The notes beneath the pieces were generated by a model that did no database searches, was not told the DNA's origin, and worked only from the letters and a program-made list of their open reading frames with translations. 64,000 nucleotides of DNA from Beroe forskalii (Eukaryota; Ctenophora; Nuda; Beroida; Beroidae), in the NCBI GenBank assembly GCA_011033025.1, contig WFMF01000066.1:372001-436000 (forward strand). The letters run 5' to 3'. Every line of letters begins with the position of its first letter. The stretch's first letter is position 1. The position numbers and the translations under genes are program-made. Below are positions 1 through 10,791 of the stretch, piece by piece.

Positions 1-22
1 CTACTATTCTGACCCAAAATGA
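1..22 (+). CDS. 3' end of an upstream BTB-domain paralog (partial)
   Basis: The first 22 bases read YYSDPK-stop in frame. They match the last codons of the complete BTB gene ending at 2827, except that this copy ends in TGA and the other in TAA. The flanking DNA that follows is also homologous to that following the complete gene, so this is the tail of a tandem paralog whose body lies left of the window. Only seven codons are visible, so its function is inferred from the neighbour. Confidence 0.75.
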
Positions 23-1000
23 TCTGTATTTCATAGCCATACCATTATTCAGATCTTAGTTTTAGACTTTTTTAAATTAAATGATAAACACATCTCTTAA
101 TGCCTTTGAAAAATTTCAATGTCGCTGAATATCAGTTTGATAATAATGGATATTCATATTGAATGTGTTAACTAATTCATTACAACTTAAACATAGAACA
201 ACTGTTATTAACTTTTCAATCTGTTTTTATATTATCAATGTTTTGAAACCAAACATTTTGTTCTAGCTTACTAGAATCTGTTTGTTTCGCTAATAAACTA
301 CATAAACAGCAAATTAAAATGTATATATTGAATTATCTAATTTCTAGATTAATCTTTTCCGATTCCAATACTACTGATATGCAAGGACGCATTTCATAGG
401 TTGTAGTCATATTAATGAGTTAATGGCATTGAATTAATCAGCTTATGTTTTGGAATTATTACTATTATTGACAACTTTATACTTTTTAATATATTTAAGT
501 TGCCCATTTTTAACTTTTTAATGATTCTAATTTATCTCACTTACTCATATTATGTTACCGTTTAATTGTTATTTTTATCTCAATGAATCGATCGTTTCAT
601 TGTTTGATGATAATAATGAAAAAGGGCATTTCGTCAAATCACTAACTAGGCGCTTTTTGATGGTACTGCTGATATGCTTCGGGCTGGGGCCTGCAATTTG
701 CCGTACTTCCCATTTATCCCCGTTCAATTCAATGTTCTGAGAGATAACTATATAAGTGCCCTCCACCCAGATCGTACTAAATGCTGAAATGCTGGCATCA
801 TAAAGGTGAATAAAGCTGTTAAACTTTATAGTGCATTGATTTGAAGACAGTACCGATTTAATTTAGCTGTTCGTTATACAAAAGTACAAACATACTAGAG
901 TGAAGAGTCTCTGGTATAAGAAAAGAAAATAACTGCAGGTAAAATAGCTGTTGGGAATTGCAAAGAGATTGAATCCAAGGGATTGAGCTACTAATTCTTT
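1..1000. repeat. Left copy of a tandemly duplicated BTB gene 3' flank
   Basis: Position 1 aligns to position 2806. Similarity continues with indels through the 3' flank, for example around 680-780 against 3440-3540 and the segment near 945-1000 against 3592-3640. The unit is therefore about 2.8 kb or slightly less and includes one BTB gene. Divergence is well beyond allelic noise, so this is an old duplication. Confidence 0.75.
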
Positions 1001-1156
1001 TTTTTTTATTAAATAAAATAATTCTTCTATGTTTGTATGTTTACAAGTATACACCGTTTTGAGTTAATGAAGTAATAGCTCATTTGTTAGTTTTAATATA
1101 TTTTGAACTACATCTATTTCCCATTGCCTTATATACAAAACCATAAACAGGTTTTA

Positions 1157-2827
1157 ATGTATCAATACATGGAACCTCACAAAATAAAGCTGCCCATGGA
1201 TTTCGGAATCAGGCACCTGGGGAAGCCAGCTCATGGTAACCTCGTCTTGAGACTAAGAGATGGGGTGGAAGTGAAAGCCAACTCAGTAATTCTATCCCTG
1301 AACAGTCCTGTTATTGCAAGGTTGACCAGTGACTATGACCAGACATCTGTCGATGTGGATGACTTCTCCAAGGAAGCTGTTGATGTCTTTGTTGAGGCTA
1401 TGTACTCTGGAAAGGTTGAGAAATTAGGCATGTCCAATTTCCGGGATGTCAATAAGATGGCTCATGTTTTTCATGTTTTATGGCTCAAAAAGCATTGCTG
1501 GAAATACTTCAAAGAAGAAATTTGCTATTTTGGCTGTTTGAAAGCTAAAGAATACGACAGTAGCAGGGTCTTTTTCTGTGTGGATGAAGCAATTTATGTG
1601 TTGCAAACCCAGAAAAACAGCCATTTCATCGATTATATAACTGATTGTCTTGGCTCTTCTGATTTTGAAACTAGAAATAACTTTCTTGGGAAATATTTTG
1701 ATGACTTGAAAGGCATGAATAACCAACAGTTAGATTTCTTGGTCAATACGACAGGGAGTCATATGGAAATATTAATGGATATCTTGAAATCTCACCTTGC
1801 TAAGAATGAGAATCTGTTTGACGACAAAATCCGATATATTATCGAGTCCCTCAAACTCACTGACCCGAAACATGCTGACGCGTTGCTTGATTTAATGGAC
1901 GATGTTGCAAATGTATCAACTGATGATTACAAAACAGTAGTCAGTTTCTACAAGAAAAAAGTAAATGGAAAAGAAACACAATCACCTCTTGGCAAAGTGA
2001 TAAACTTTATAGATATCACTGACATAAAATCCATGAAAGGGTCATCCTCGGAGGAGTTTATAGAATATCTGTCCTCCAATGCCAGTAATGATTCTCACTA
2101 TTTACTTCTGGAGAAAGTTATTCTTTGGCTTGGAATGAAGCCTGAACATAAAGATTGGGACTTCTTCACGAAGCAATCATTCATTGCTGAGATCGTTAAG
2201 CTCCAATCTCGTCCAGTATCTGCTAAGTTCCTCAAAAACTGTTCCCTCGATGTCTGTGATGACATGCTCGAAATGATGCTGATGTCACCGCTTGTCACCA
2301 GAGTTGATCATAAAGGTGAATATGTCATTGAATGCGAAGGGAGGATATCTGCAGCAAAGCTTTTCGATAATAAGTGTAAACTCAATTTCTATTTTGAACG
2401 CCGTATGAGTAAGAAGTGTTCCTGGGAAAGTACCGACTGTGGTTTTGTGTTACGGACTACTCCGCATTCTTCTTCAACAGAGTTTGACATCACCCTAAGT
2501 GTTGACGAGAACGATTACTCTGAAGGTGACATACATTTTCATAGTGATCTGATTTCAGCTACAAACATGCATTTAACTGCCGTTTATAACTGGCGTGAAG
2601 ATAATTGCAAGGAAACAGTTTTCAAAGAAACACAACTTTATATCTCTCCTCGGCCTAGATACAGGATCACGGATAATTCTTTCACTTTGTATAACTGGTC
2701 TTGGGGTAGCTATAAATTCATTAATCCTCAGTCTAAAATTAAATTTCCTGCAAATCCTGAAGGAGGGGTTTTTAATTTTTCTGATGCGCAACTTAGCTTA
2801 CGAATCTACTATTCTGACCCAAAATAA
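1157..2827 (+). CDS. BTB/POZ-BACK domain protein, tandem family member
   Basis: About 557 residues. A BTB/POZ fold lies near residues 26-112: HGNLVLRLRDG, then KANSVILSLNSPVIARL, then AVDVFVEAMYSGKVE. It is followed by a helical BACK-like segment (about 115-210) with a conserved W/H pattern. The C-terminal third (about 400-557) is beta-rich and aromatic and is not a Kelch repeat set. BTB-BACK proteins usually act as dimeric cullin-3 substrate adaptors, which is family knowledge and not shown here. The open frame extends back to an ATG at 1103, but AG at 1149-1150 looks like a splice acceptor just before the ATG at 1157, so I prefer 1157 with an upstream non-coding exon. A paralog sits immediately upstream. 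A polyadenylation-type AATAAA follows at 2883. Confidence 0.85.
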   Translation: MYQYMEPHKIKLPMDFGIRHLGKPAHGNLVLRLRDGVEVKANSVILSLNSPVIARLTSDYDQTSVDVDDFSKEAVDVFVEAMYSGKVEKLGMSNFRDVNKMAHVFHVLWLKKHCWKYFKEEICYFGCLKAKEYDSSRVFFCVDEAIYVLQTQKNSHFIDYITDCLGSSDFETRNNFLGKYFDDLKGMNNQQLDFLVNTTGSHMEILMDILKSHLAKNENLFDDKIRYIIESLKLTDPKHADALLDLMDDVANVSTDDYKTVVSFYKKKVNGKETQSPLGKVINFIDITDIKSMKGSSSEEFIEYLSSNASNDSHYLLLEKVILWLGMKPEHKDWDFFTKQSFIAEIVKLQSRPVSAKFLKNCSLDVCDDMLEMMLMSPLVTRVDHKGEYVIECEGRISAAKLFDNKCKLNFYFERRMSKKCSWESTDCGFVLRTTPHSSSTEFDITLSVDENDYSEGDIHFHSDLISATNMHLTAVYNWREDNCKETVFKETQLYISPRPRYRITDNSFTLYNWSWGSYKFINPQSKIKFPANPEGGVFNFSDAQLSLRIYYSDPK

Positions 2828-3645
2828 TCTGTTTTTCATAACCATACCATTATTTAGATTTTGATATTTTTTTTAAATTTCTAATAAACATGCATAGTAT
2901 TTTTATACCTTTTTTAAACAATTTGCTGTTTCTGAATTTCACGTGAATAGTTAAATAATGATGGATGACTTTAAATATTCAATGTTATCTAAGTCATCAA
3001 AACTTGAACAGTTAAATATAAAACAAATTCTGTTATTGGTTTTTAATATGTTTTCATTTCATCAATGTTTAAATTATGTTTTTAACCAAACGTTTTGTCT
3101 TAGGTTACTAGAATTGATTTGTTTCGCAAATAAAATACGAACAATCAAAATTTAACTGTCTATCAACTAGTATTTATTTAGTTATAAATTTTCCAGATTA
3201 TAATCAACGCATGTTTTAGAAGTATTAATTTTTTAATGCATTGTTTTTACTGTCAACTTAATGTAATAAAGTTGACCACTTATCACTTTTTAATTCTTAT
3301 TTATCACACTCACTAATATTTTATTGTTTCACAATTGTTTTTATGACAATGAATAGATCGTTTCACTGCTTGATATTGCTCGGTTAATAGAAAAAAAGGC
3401 TGTTGGAATTTTGTAAAAGCGCAGGCTTCGATTAACTGTACTGCTGATCAGCTTCAAGACGGTGTCAGTTCTGCAATTTGACAAACTGCCCAGTTGCCCG
3501 TTCAACTTAATGTTCCAAGTGTTTCCGCTCAGATCACACTAAATGTTTTAATGCTTCGATCATAAAAGCGAATATAACTGAAAAGTTGAATAGCTGTTGG
3601 GGCTGCAAAGGGAATCCAAGGAATTGAACTATAATTCTATTTTAG
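2806..3645. repeat. Right copy of the duplicated BTB gene 3' flank
   Basis: Counterpart of 1-1000. It holds the last codons of the complete BTB gene and about 800 bases of AT-rich 3' flank, with no other gene visible. The match to the left copy ends near 3640, shortly before the SAP30BP promoter region. Confidence 0.7.
2883..2888 (+). promoter_or_regulatory. Candidate polyadenylation signal of the BTB gene
   Basis: AATAAA 55 bases after the stop codon. The paralog at the window start has a GATAAA variant at the equivalent place (near 81). Confidence 0.45.
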
Positions 3646-3823
3646 TGTCGTGCCATGAAAGTGGGGACGTCAAAAATGAAACTTGAGAGGGGAGTAGGAT
3701 AGATTTTAATTTAAACGTCCATATGATGCAAATTCGCCACTAAGTGCACAACGATAATTGCATGATTACCGAATGATCATTACTCCGAAGAGCCACTAAA
3801 CTATTCCACTGACTTCACGTAGG

Positions 3824-5817
3824 ATGGATGGTTTGATTGGTACTTACGGTGGTGTGAGTGACGAAGAAGATGAAACAATGGAATACGACACGAGAAGGAA
3901 TGAAGTCAGTGATGGTCACAACACTAACGGTAAGTGTCCGGTGGCGTCAAATTGTTACTTTCACTGAGTCAACTGTCATGTTGGTTGTGTTGTATTTACT
4001 TAGATCAATGTCACTGTGAAAAGTTCTCATCGAGTTTTACAATATAACGCTACCATTATTTAATGTTTAACAGTACAATGTTGCAAATGGGATTGGATTC
4101 TCTAAACAGCCTTAACATGATATAACAACCAATCATTGCTTATTGTGGTGCAGAATTCCCCGACTAAACTAACTCTCCCCAGAAGAGGACGTGACAGACA
4201 GGCTACTTAACGAGATAGAGAGTTCGCCCCCCGACTCTAACCGAACGTCGCGGGACAGTAATAAGCCCTACTCGCCCCCCACCTCGCCCCCTAGCTCGCC
4301 CCACCCACCTACCTCAAACCAGAACTCAGCCCACGACACAGACACCCCGCCCGACTCAGCCAGGGACGACACGCCCCCTAATAACAACACCACATTGCCC
4401 GGACTTAGGTCCTACACATCAGTTAGTCCTGTGAGTATTGCGTCTTTACATTTAGTGTGTTTACATTCAGTGGTATGATGGTGAAATGTTTGATTCTGGG
4501 AACTCCTGTAAGATAATTGGGTAAATGGCGCTTACGTTGAAATGCCAGATATTTCTAGAAATTGGGCTAATTTTGGTGCTTTTCATTACAGAGTCGCACA
4601 GTTAATACAGCCCTCACTTCACTACTTGACTCTTACGATGACCTTGATAAAACTACCAACGAGGAAAAGAATGAAGAGGACATCGAAAAGCAATATGAGT
4701 TGGATGTAAAATCAAGTGCATCTTTATCCCGCACGAATTAAATTATGATGCCAATATTGGAGGAAGATTCTGAATCATCTGATTCATGTGTGTTCAACAG
4801 TAATTTCACAGAGATTTGACGGTCACAAACTTAAAGGAGTACGTTGAACGCGACTTCCACATGACATTTTATCATACAGATTTTATTATTTGTCAATAAA
4901 ACCAATTATTGAGCCGCGCAACGCGCCTAGCCTTCATGAAGTTAATGATGCGTCAATTTCTCCTCGTGTACAAATTTACTCTTCGACTCACCCATAATAT
5001 CCGATTATCATATTTGGTGATGTCACCTAGCCTTATAAGATCATTTAATCACATATTCGAATGTTTATCAAAGCTTGAAATACCAATTAAGTTCAGTTCG
5101 TACTCCGTATCAAAAACGGCTTGTAACAGTACAGACCAGTCACACTGAACTTCTAAAGCTCCCTTTTGTGGCTACTTTAATACATATCATTTTAGTCATA
5201 ACTGTAATTGTTTTCCTGATTATTGGCATATTGTTTCAGATGATGTGACAGTGGAGAATTCAGATTCGGAATCCGACTCAGAGAATTTCATGGGAAAACT
5301 TGACGAAAACGGGAATGTGAAAATTCCGTCGGAGCCGAAAGGAAAGTGTTCGTCTAAGTTGCAGGAAAAGATAGTGAACGAGCTTGTAAAACGGAGGAAA
5401 TTCGGCTACGATCCGTGCAGCAAGATGAAAGAAAACAAACAGTTCCGTAACCCAAGTATATACGACAAACTCATCGAGAAATTCGGCATCAACGAAACGG
5501 GAACAAATTTCACTGATCCCATTTTGAACAAAAGCTCATGGCGCCCCGAGTCATTCTACAAACAACTAGCAGAAAAACAACAAAAGGAATACGAAAAGAG
5601 AGAAAGTGATCGTAAAAAAGAACAAGCGAGTGACCCGAACTCTAAGATAAAACAGATGGTTATTGCAGACAAGGAGAAACGGTCAAAGTGGGACGAAAAA
5701 TCAGGAAATGTCAGGGACATTGGCAATATGTCATCGAAAGACAAGCTAGACAAACAGCTGAAAGCTCAACTTATTCAAGATAAATTAAACAAGCAGTTGA
5801 TGGCTAAAAGTAGTTGA
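3824..5817 (+). CDS. SAP30BP: SAP30-binding protein (HCNGP family), multi-exon
   Basis: Exon 1 is 3824-3929 (MDGLIGTYGGVSDEEDE) with donor GTAAGT. Exon 2 is 4183-4430, Ser/Pro-rich, with donor GTGAGT. Exon 3 starts at 4592 and is acidic. The last exon, 5240-5817, carries the diagnostic block: KIPSEPKGKCSSKLQEKI, FRNPSIYDKLIEKFGI, GTNF, SWRPESFYKQLAEKQ and a C-terminal KRSKWD. These align with the HCNGP core of SAP30BP, a nuclear protein linked to the Sin3 co-repressor and, in later work, to splicing of short introns with RNPS1. Exon 2 ends in phase 0 and the last exon needs one incoming base. The exon 3 donor is therefore unresolved; a GT at 4716 gives the right phase but is weak, and an extra small acidic exon near 4752-4800 is possible. 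The 5240-5817 exon is certain; the N-terminal exons are well supported. Confidence 0.88.
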
Positions 5818-6156
5818 TACTGTCATAACTTCTTGATAACTTTAGTCACAGTCTCGTTAGGTCCGTATATATCCTGGCCATTTGAGATAAATTATTGAGC
5901 TACATTTTGCACAATACACCCGATGATGAGTGATCGTGATTTATGATTCACTTGTGTGCGAATTTTTGCATAATCACGGCATAGATGAAGTATGGCTGAG
6001 TTCACGACATCGCAAAAAGCGATTCATTCTGAAATATCCTAGACGTTGTGATAGTACTGTAGAATAGTTACCACATACTTGAACAGATGGTGCTCGTTTG
6101 GAAATGTAAGAATTATTTTCAGACGCCCCAACACCTCCCGAAGTGGAAGTACATCA

Positions 6157-6162
6157 AATAAA
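6157..6162 (+). promoter_or_regulatory. Candidate polyadenylation signal of SAP30BP
   Basis: AATAAA 340 bases after the SAP30BP stop, in the interval 5818-6224 that otherwise shows no coding signal. Confidence 0.3.
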
Positions 6163-6224
6163 AATGCCAGACATTCCTTTCTTTTCACTTTGGAAATAGT
6201 TTGCTAACGAATCTAAATTTCATT

Positions 6225-6850
6225 TTAGTGTACTTGTTTATCAAAATTGGATAAAAAATTGCCTTGCTAAGCTCGCTCGCCAAAGTGGTAGTTGGCCTAT
6301 ATTGGACTCGAATGTGGCCAGATTCGCCATATGACCTTCAAACTTCTTTTGCCCATCATTTAGGTCGATATCGATGGACAAATCGGGTGTAATTTGGCCA
6401 TATAAACCTCGCAAAAATCCATAGAATGGTCTTGACTCGAAACGCAATGTTTCCAAAGTGTCCTCCAGTCAACGTCTGATAACTTCGCATTTCACAATTT
6501 TTTGGGCCAAATGGGCTCAAAAATTATTTGAGGCCTAAATCAAAAATCCGGATCAATTAGTTTCTGCGGGAGTTACCCCTCTAACCCCTGCAATTATGGA
6601 AAAATATAAATCTTTGCCGAAGATATTAGACGTAAAGTTGAGGCCACCTTGGAAAAATTGCATTTTGAGATAAGGCCATTTTGTGGACTTTTGGGAGCTT
6701 TTTATGGGCTAAAATGGCCAAAGTACACCCGATTTGCCAATCGATATTGACCCTTAATCTAATGATGGGCAAAAGGGAGCTGTCACATATTACGTCATCA
6801 CCCGACGGGAGAGGGGGTTTCTAAATGCTGACAAGGGAGGGAGGGGGTTT
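6225..6850. repeat. Left arm of a large degenerate foldback
   Basis: Starting with TTTTAGTGTACTTGTTTATC, this arm matches the reverse complement of about 8040-8300. Shared landmarks are GCTCGC..CGCC, then AAAGT..GTTGGCCTAT, and further in CACATATTACGTCA. The match is interrupted and diverged. It is either an old foldback element or two inverted copies of one repeat. No coding potential. Confidence 0.5.
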
Positions 6851-6995
6851 GAACTAGGCTGAAGTCAGCTAAAATTTTGACATTTTTGCATCCCTAGGAT
6901 ACGATTTCCTAACGTTTTGTCCATAATATATTGTTTTGAACTACTTATTTTACTGCTGAAATATGATATCCACATTCTACAAGGCACGTGACAGG

Positions 6996-7869
6996 GGGAA
7001 CGGACTCTAGGTCAGGGGACTCTGGGTCGGCGGCGGCAAACCAGGGTGGACTATGGGTCGGGAGATCCCCACAGGGTGGACTCTAGGTCGGGAGCCTCTT
7101 TAGTTTCTAAACACTACTTCTAAAGCTCTTCACTTATACGGTGAATCTCTCGGTTAACCCTGATGACAGAACCCGGATGGAGGGTCCAATCATGTGATCC
7201 ACTGGATCATTGCTGAGACACTGAGGGACTCACGATGCAGGGTGTCATCATGTGATCCACCGGATCGTAGCTGGCACTATCCCATACCGCTTGTTGGCTG
7301 ATGGGGTCATATCTCATGTCATCGGAGGGGATACGTGATACGAGAGGTTCTTCTTTCCTCCCTGCTCACTCCACCAACCCTCCCTCCTCCTCTCAGCCAA
7401 CCCCTCCTCTCCCTACAGACACCTCCATCAGGATCATCCTTGCCACCAGTGACAACCTCACCATCCTTCAAGTACTCACCCCAACTCTTCTATCAGATCC
7501 TCATCCTGCATACTGACTGATCTCCTCCCACACAGAAGACTGATCATGGTGCAAATCTTTTCACGAATGTTTTTTTTTTCTATCCAAAACTTTCATACCT
7601 CTACTAACTACACAAAATTTTTTCTATCTTGAAATTTCTACCCTTGGTAAATATTTTTGTGCTTTTTCACTTTCTCTCACTACCCATACTTGTAACTCTT
7701 TAAAGTATCTGAACTCGATGTATTCGATGCCTCATTCATGTTACCTAATCAGCGTAACATGTAACTAGGGTTCCGGATCTAGAGTCCACTCTGTGGAGAT
7801 CTCCCGACCCAGAGTCCACCCTGGTTTGCCGCCGCCGACCCAGAGTCCCCTGACCTAGAGTCCTATACT
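6996..7869. mobile_element. Non-autonomous DNA element with ~93-bp TIRs, MULE-like
   Basis: GGACTCTAGGTCAGGGGACT at 7002 begins a segment running to about 7092. It is repeated in inverted orientation at 7771-7863 with only a few mismatches, including the GGCGGCGGCAAACCAGGGTGG core. The 11-mer CACGTGACAGG occurs directly at 6985-6995 and 7870-7880, exactly flanking the pair, as expected of a target-site duplication. Long TIRs with a 9-11 bp duplication fit Mutator-like elements (family knowledge; assignment is inference). The interior holds two GTGATCCAC-type repeats near 7195 and 7252 and no transposase. Confidence 0.7.
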
Positions 7870-8039
7870 CACGTGACAGGCCATTTGATGATGTGGTTCA
7901 TCTGAAACGAGTAGAACCATATTTTGTTAATCACAAAGTTTAAACGAAGAAGATAAGAAACACCACTCCTACCTGATTGGTATTTTGTTTCCATTGTTTC
8001 GATCCGAAATTACCAAAATTTGTTTTTAATTATAATATG

Positions 8040-8300
8040 GGGGGACCGGGGGTTGTTCATTGCTGGCGTCAGCAAAGGGAGGGTCAGCCAATGATGGGGA
8101 AGGGTCAAAAATGACCAAAAGGTGCTGACGTAATATGTGAGGGCTCCCAAACAATTTTGAAGCTCATATCTCGAGAAATTTGGCCAAAATAGGCCAACAG
8201 CAACTTTGGTGAGGCGGTGCGAGCGCACTTTGAAAGGCCATAACATGGCTTTTTTCATCCCATTTTGGCAAACAAATACACTAAACTTAACAGTTCGTCG
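8040..8300. repeat. Right arm of the large degenerate foldback
   Basis: The reverse complement matches the arm at 6225-6850. The long-TIR element at 6996-7869 lies between the two arms, so it probably inserted into an older inverted structure. Confidence 0.5.
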
Positions 8301-8621
8301 AGGCGAATTGAATGCGATCAAAATTTTGGTACTCGTCCTGGCCAACTCCTATTCCAAAATCGTGTTTTTTTCAAAATATCAAGGGTGAATCCCCCTTTAA
8401 TTCTTTAAATCTTTTTTATTTGATTCTAATGATATTCATTTAGAGAGAGGTGTGTAGATTTTGTTCATTGAATTCGAATAACATTGATTAATGATAAAGG
8501 ATCGTCCGCATATTAAATTATTATGTAAGGGGAGGGTACGATGTCCTAAAAAGAAGGATGTTTTCTTTTTTGAATATAAATTTTAAAATTTAACTCATTC
8601 TCGAACGCGTGTGTCTTGCCA

Positions 8622-8830
8622 GGCGCAAAGTGACGTCCAAATGTGGAACGTTGCGCCGCGCGCGTGAGGGTACGATGGAGACGCGTGCCGCGCGCGAGCC
8701 ACACAGGGATAAACGTGTTTAAAAAGCTTCCCACGGCCGGAGTGAAACGATGACGCGCGCAAAGGCGTTGGTTGAAGCAATGCTGGAGAATTAGCTTTTT
8801 GCATGCAAGCCTTGCTTGCAACCACGTACG
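8622..8830. repeat. GC-rich modular repeat, distant copy
   Basis: The 43 bases at 8622-8664 are identical to 60923-60965. They are followed by CGCGCG-linked modules including GCCGCGCGCGAGCCACACAGGG, which recurs reversed near 61795-61820, and a variant of the ACAGGGAT..ACGTGTTTA module at 8703-8721. Local base composition is strikingly unlike the AT-rich flanks. The open frames across it are by-products of high GC. Confidence 0.75.
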
Positions 8831-8948
8831 ACATTTAGTGCATCGTCCAACTAAGAAACTCCTGCTTTTGAAATTTTTTTACATAAAAAATTTTTCATAA
8901 AAATTTTTTTATAAAAATTTTACTTGAAAATTTTTATATAAATTTTTT

Positions 8949-9106
8949 GATCCTCTTTGTCCAACCCCGTGGCCGAGGAGGATCACTTTTTACTATAAAA
9001 AAATTTTTCAAGAAAAAAAAAAACATGAAAAAAATTTTTAGGCTCACTTTTTTTATGTAAAAAAAAGTGAGCCTCTTCGTCCATGCCCGTGGCCGAGGAG
9101 GCTCAC
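8949..9106. repeat. Paired hairpins with matching stem changes
   Basis: Hairpin 1 (8949-8984) pairs GATCCTC with GAGGATC. Hairpin 2 (9067-9106) pairs GTGAGCCTC with GAGGCTCAC. Their loops are nearly identical (GTCCA.CCCGTGGCC), and the differing stem position is changed on both sides. GGCTCAC at 9041 can alternatively pair with GTGAGCC at 9067-9073, giving a hairpin that excludes hairpin 2. The surroundings (8870-9060) are A/T homopolymer-rich. Function unknown. Confidence 0.6.
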
Positions 9107-9374
9107 TCCAGGGCATCACTTTTTTCAATAAAAACTCGCGTGCGCGCTCAAATCCCGCGCTGAAGTGCTTGTAAGAGAATGGTAGCGTGTTCCATAATAT
9201 ACGAAATTCATGCACATTTGATAAATAAGCGGTCGAGATGTCGTCATTATCAGACTTCTATATAGTAAGTTAATGACGCCTCATAGCTTATTTTAATATG
9301 GTGCATAGCAGAATCGACAAGCTGCCACACTTACGTACGAATTCGACTACGGACAAAGGTCACCATATTCGTAT

Positions 9375-9433
9375 ACCTTAGTACAGAATATTTATACATC
9401 ACAATGTTTATACGAAATATTCTGTACTAAGGT
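9375..9433. repeat. Perfect 19-bp inverted repeat
   Basis: ACCTTAGTACAGAATATTT at 9375-9393 is perfectly complementary to 9415-9433, with a 21-base loop. No gene is visible from 9107 to 10054 apart from this. Confidence 0.7.
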
Positions 9434-10054
9434 AATTCAAAGTTTTCACATTTATTCGTCTTTATCAGAAACTCAACCAGGAGAGCTGACCGGTACTGAT
9501 AGCCCCATTTCATACCTAGCTATCCAGGTGTCCCGAAAGGCATAACAAAATTAAATCAATATTCAAGGTATATGGCGACCGATACGTCAGTACCTACTTC
9601 AGTTAAATATACGGCGACCGTTGGAGTTCTTCATTTAATTTTTAAGATGCGTGAGTCGTGACTCGTAAGTATTAATGGTCTCACTGAGGCATTTTGAAAG
9701 AACGTATTACAATAACATTCTGTAATTTTTCCTTGACAAAACGAAGCTTTGTCAAGGAGTTTTAATCTTGTCGTGCCTTTAGGGTCCCTGATACAATTTT
9801 GGTTCAGTTCTGGTATAGCTAATTTGAAATGAAAGAAGTTCAGTAACAAATTTGAAGAGACAAAATAATACACTTCATATATTTAGTTCATTAATTGTCC
9901 AATTATATTCCACAATCATTATAGATACAATGAGTATATCTTTCAAAATTCTTATCACCACTCCCGTTCAAATAACTCCTACTATGCCGTTAAAAGGAGA
10001 ATATAACTGGCATTTTCACGGGCGTGCAAATTTAGGAATCATGTAATATACGGT

Positions 10055-10180
10055 AAATGCACACTTGCGAGTGGGATCCATGCAATAAATGCACGACCTT
10101 GCTAGTGGGATTCATGAAATAAATGCACCAGCTTGCGAGTGCATTAATTGAAGTCATTGCACGAGCTTGCGATTGCAATT
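10055..10180. repeat. Short tandem repeat, ~33-bp unit, about four copies
   Basis: Units begin AAATGCAC, continue with a TTGCGAGTGGGATTCATG-like segment, and recur at 10055, 10087, 10121 and about 10153, with the last diverged. The flanks 9434-10054 and 10181-10790 show no coding signal. Confidence 0.6.
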
Positions 10181-10791
10181 ACGATGGTTATTCTAATACC
10201 CATGTGAGCATTTACTGTATCAATACCCTGCCATATACGAAACAATGAAAGCAAACGCTATAAAAACAATTCATACGAATCAGTGTTTCATATGAATCAT
10301 CGTGTCAAGAATTATATGCACATCATACATTATTTCTTTATATCATGATCGAAGAGGTTGAAAAAGTTGACACTCCCTTCGCCATTCGTTAATTCATAAA
10401 AAGTCAATGTAGCATAAATGCCTAATCATAGCGCCATGGTATTATGTAACAAATAAATACAGAGGCCAATGATCACAACATGCTTAAGCGGGAGTATAGA
10501 CTATAGTACATCGAGCAATGGGAATGACGCCAATATGCATGTATATTTAATATCTATACCAATCTTAAAACTCTAACTCAAAACTCAAGAAATAAACTCT
10601 GACACATCAAACACGGCAGCAAAAGATATGAAACATAACAAAACAAAATCATAAAATGGACCACAAGTCTGTGTTATCTTTATTTTGATCCCCAGACTGG
10701 GGATACAGATTACATTGTGCTCCATCCCTGCTTCCACCAGATATAGAGGTGATATTATATATATTTTAGAAATTTTTATCTTGCGTTAATA

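Noticed and set aside
4909..5148. 79-codon frame in the last SAP30BP intron
   Set aside because: No conserved features, and it is located between a downstream acceptor and exon 3; ordinary chance frame.
8546..8834. Two overlapping minus-strand frames of 80-90 codons
   Set aside because: They coincide with the distant copy of the GC-rich module and have no conserved protein pattern.
8960..9110. tRNA-Leu/Ser-like GTGGCCGAG word
   Set aside because: No acceptor stem, anticodon arm or T-loop (GTTCRA) at the right spacing; the word belongs to the paired hairpins.
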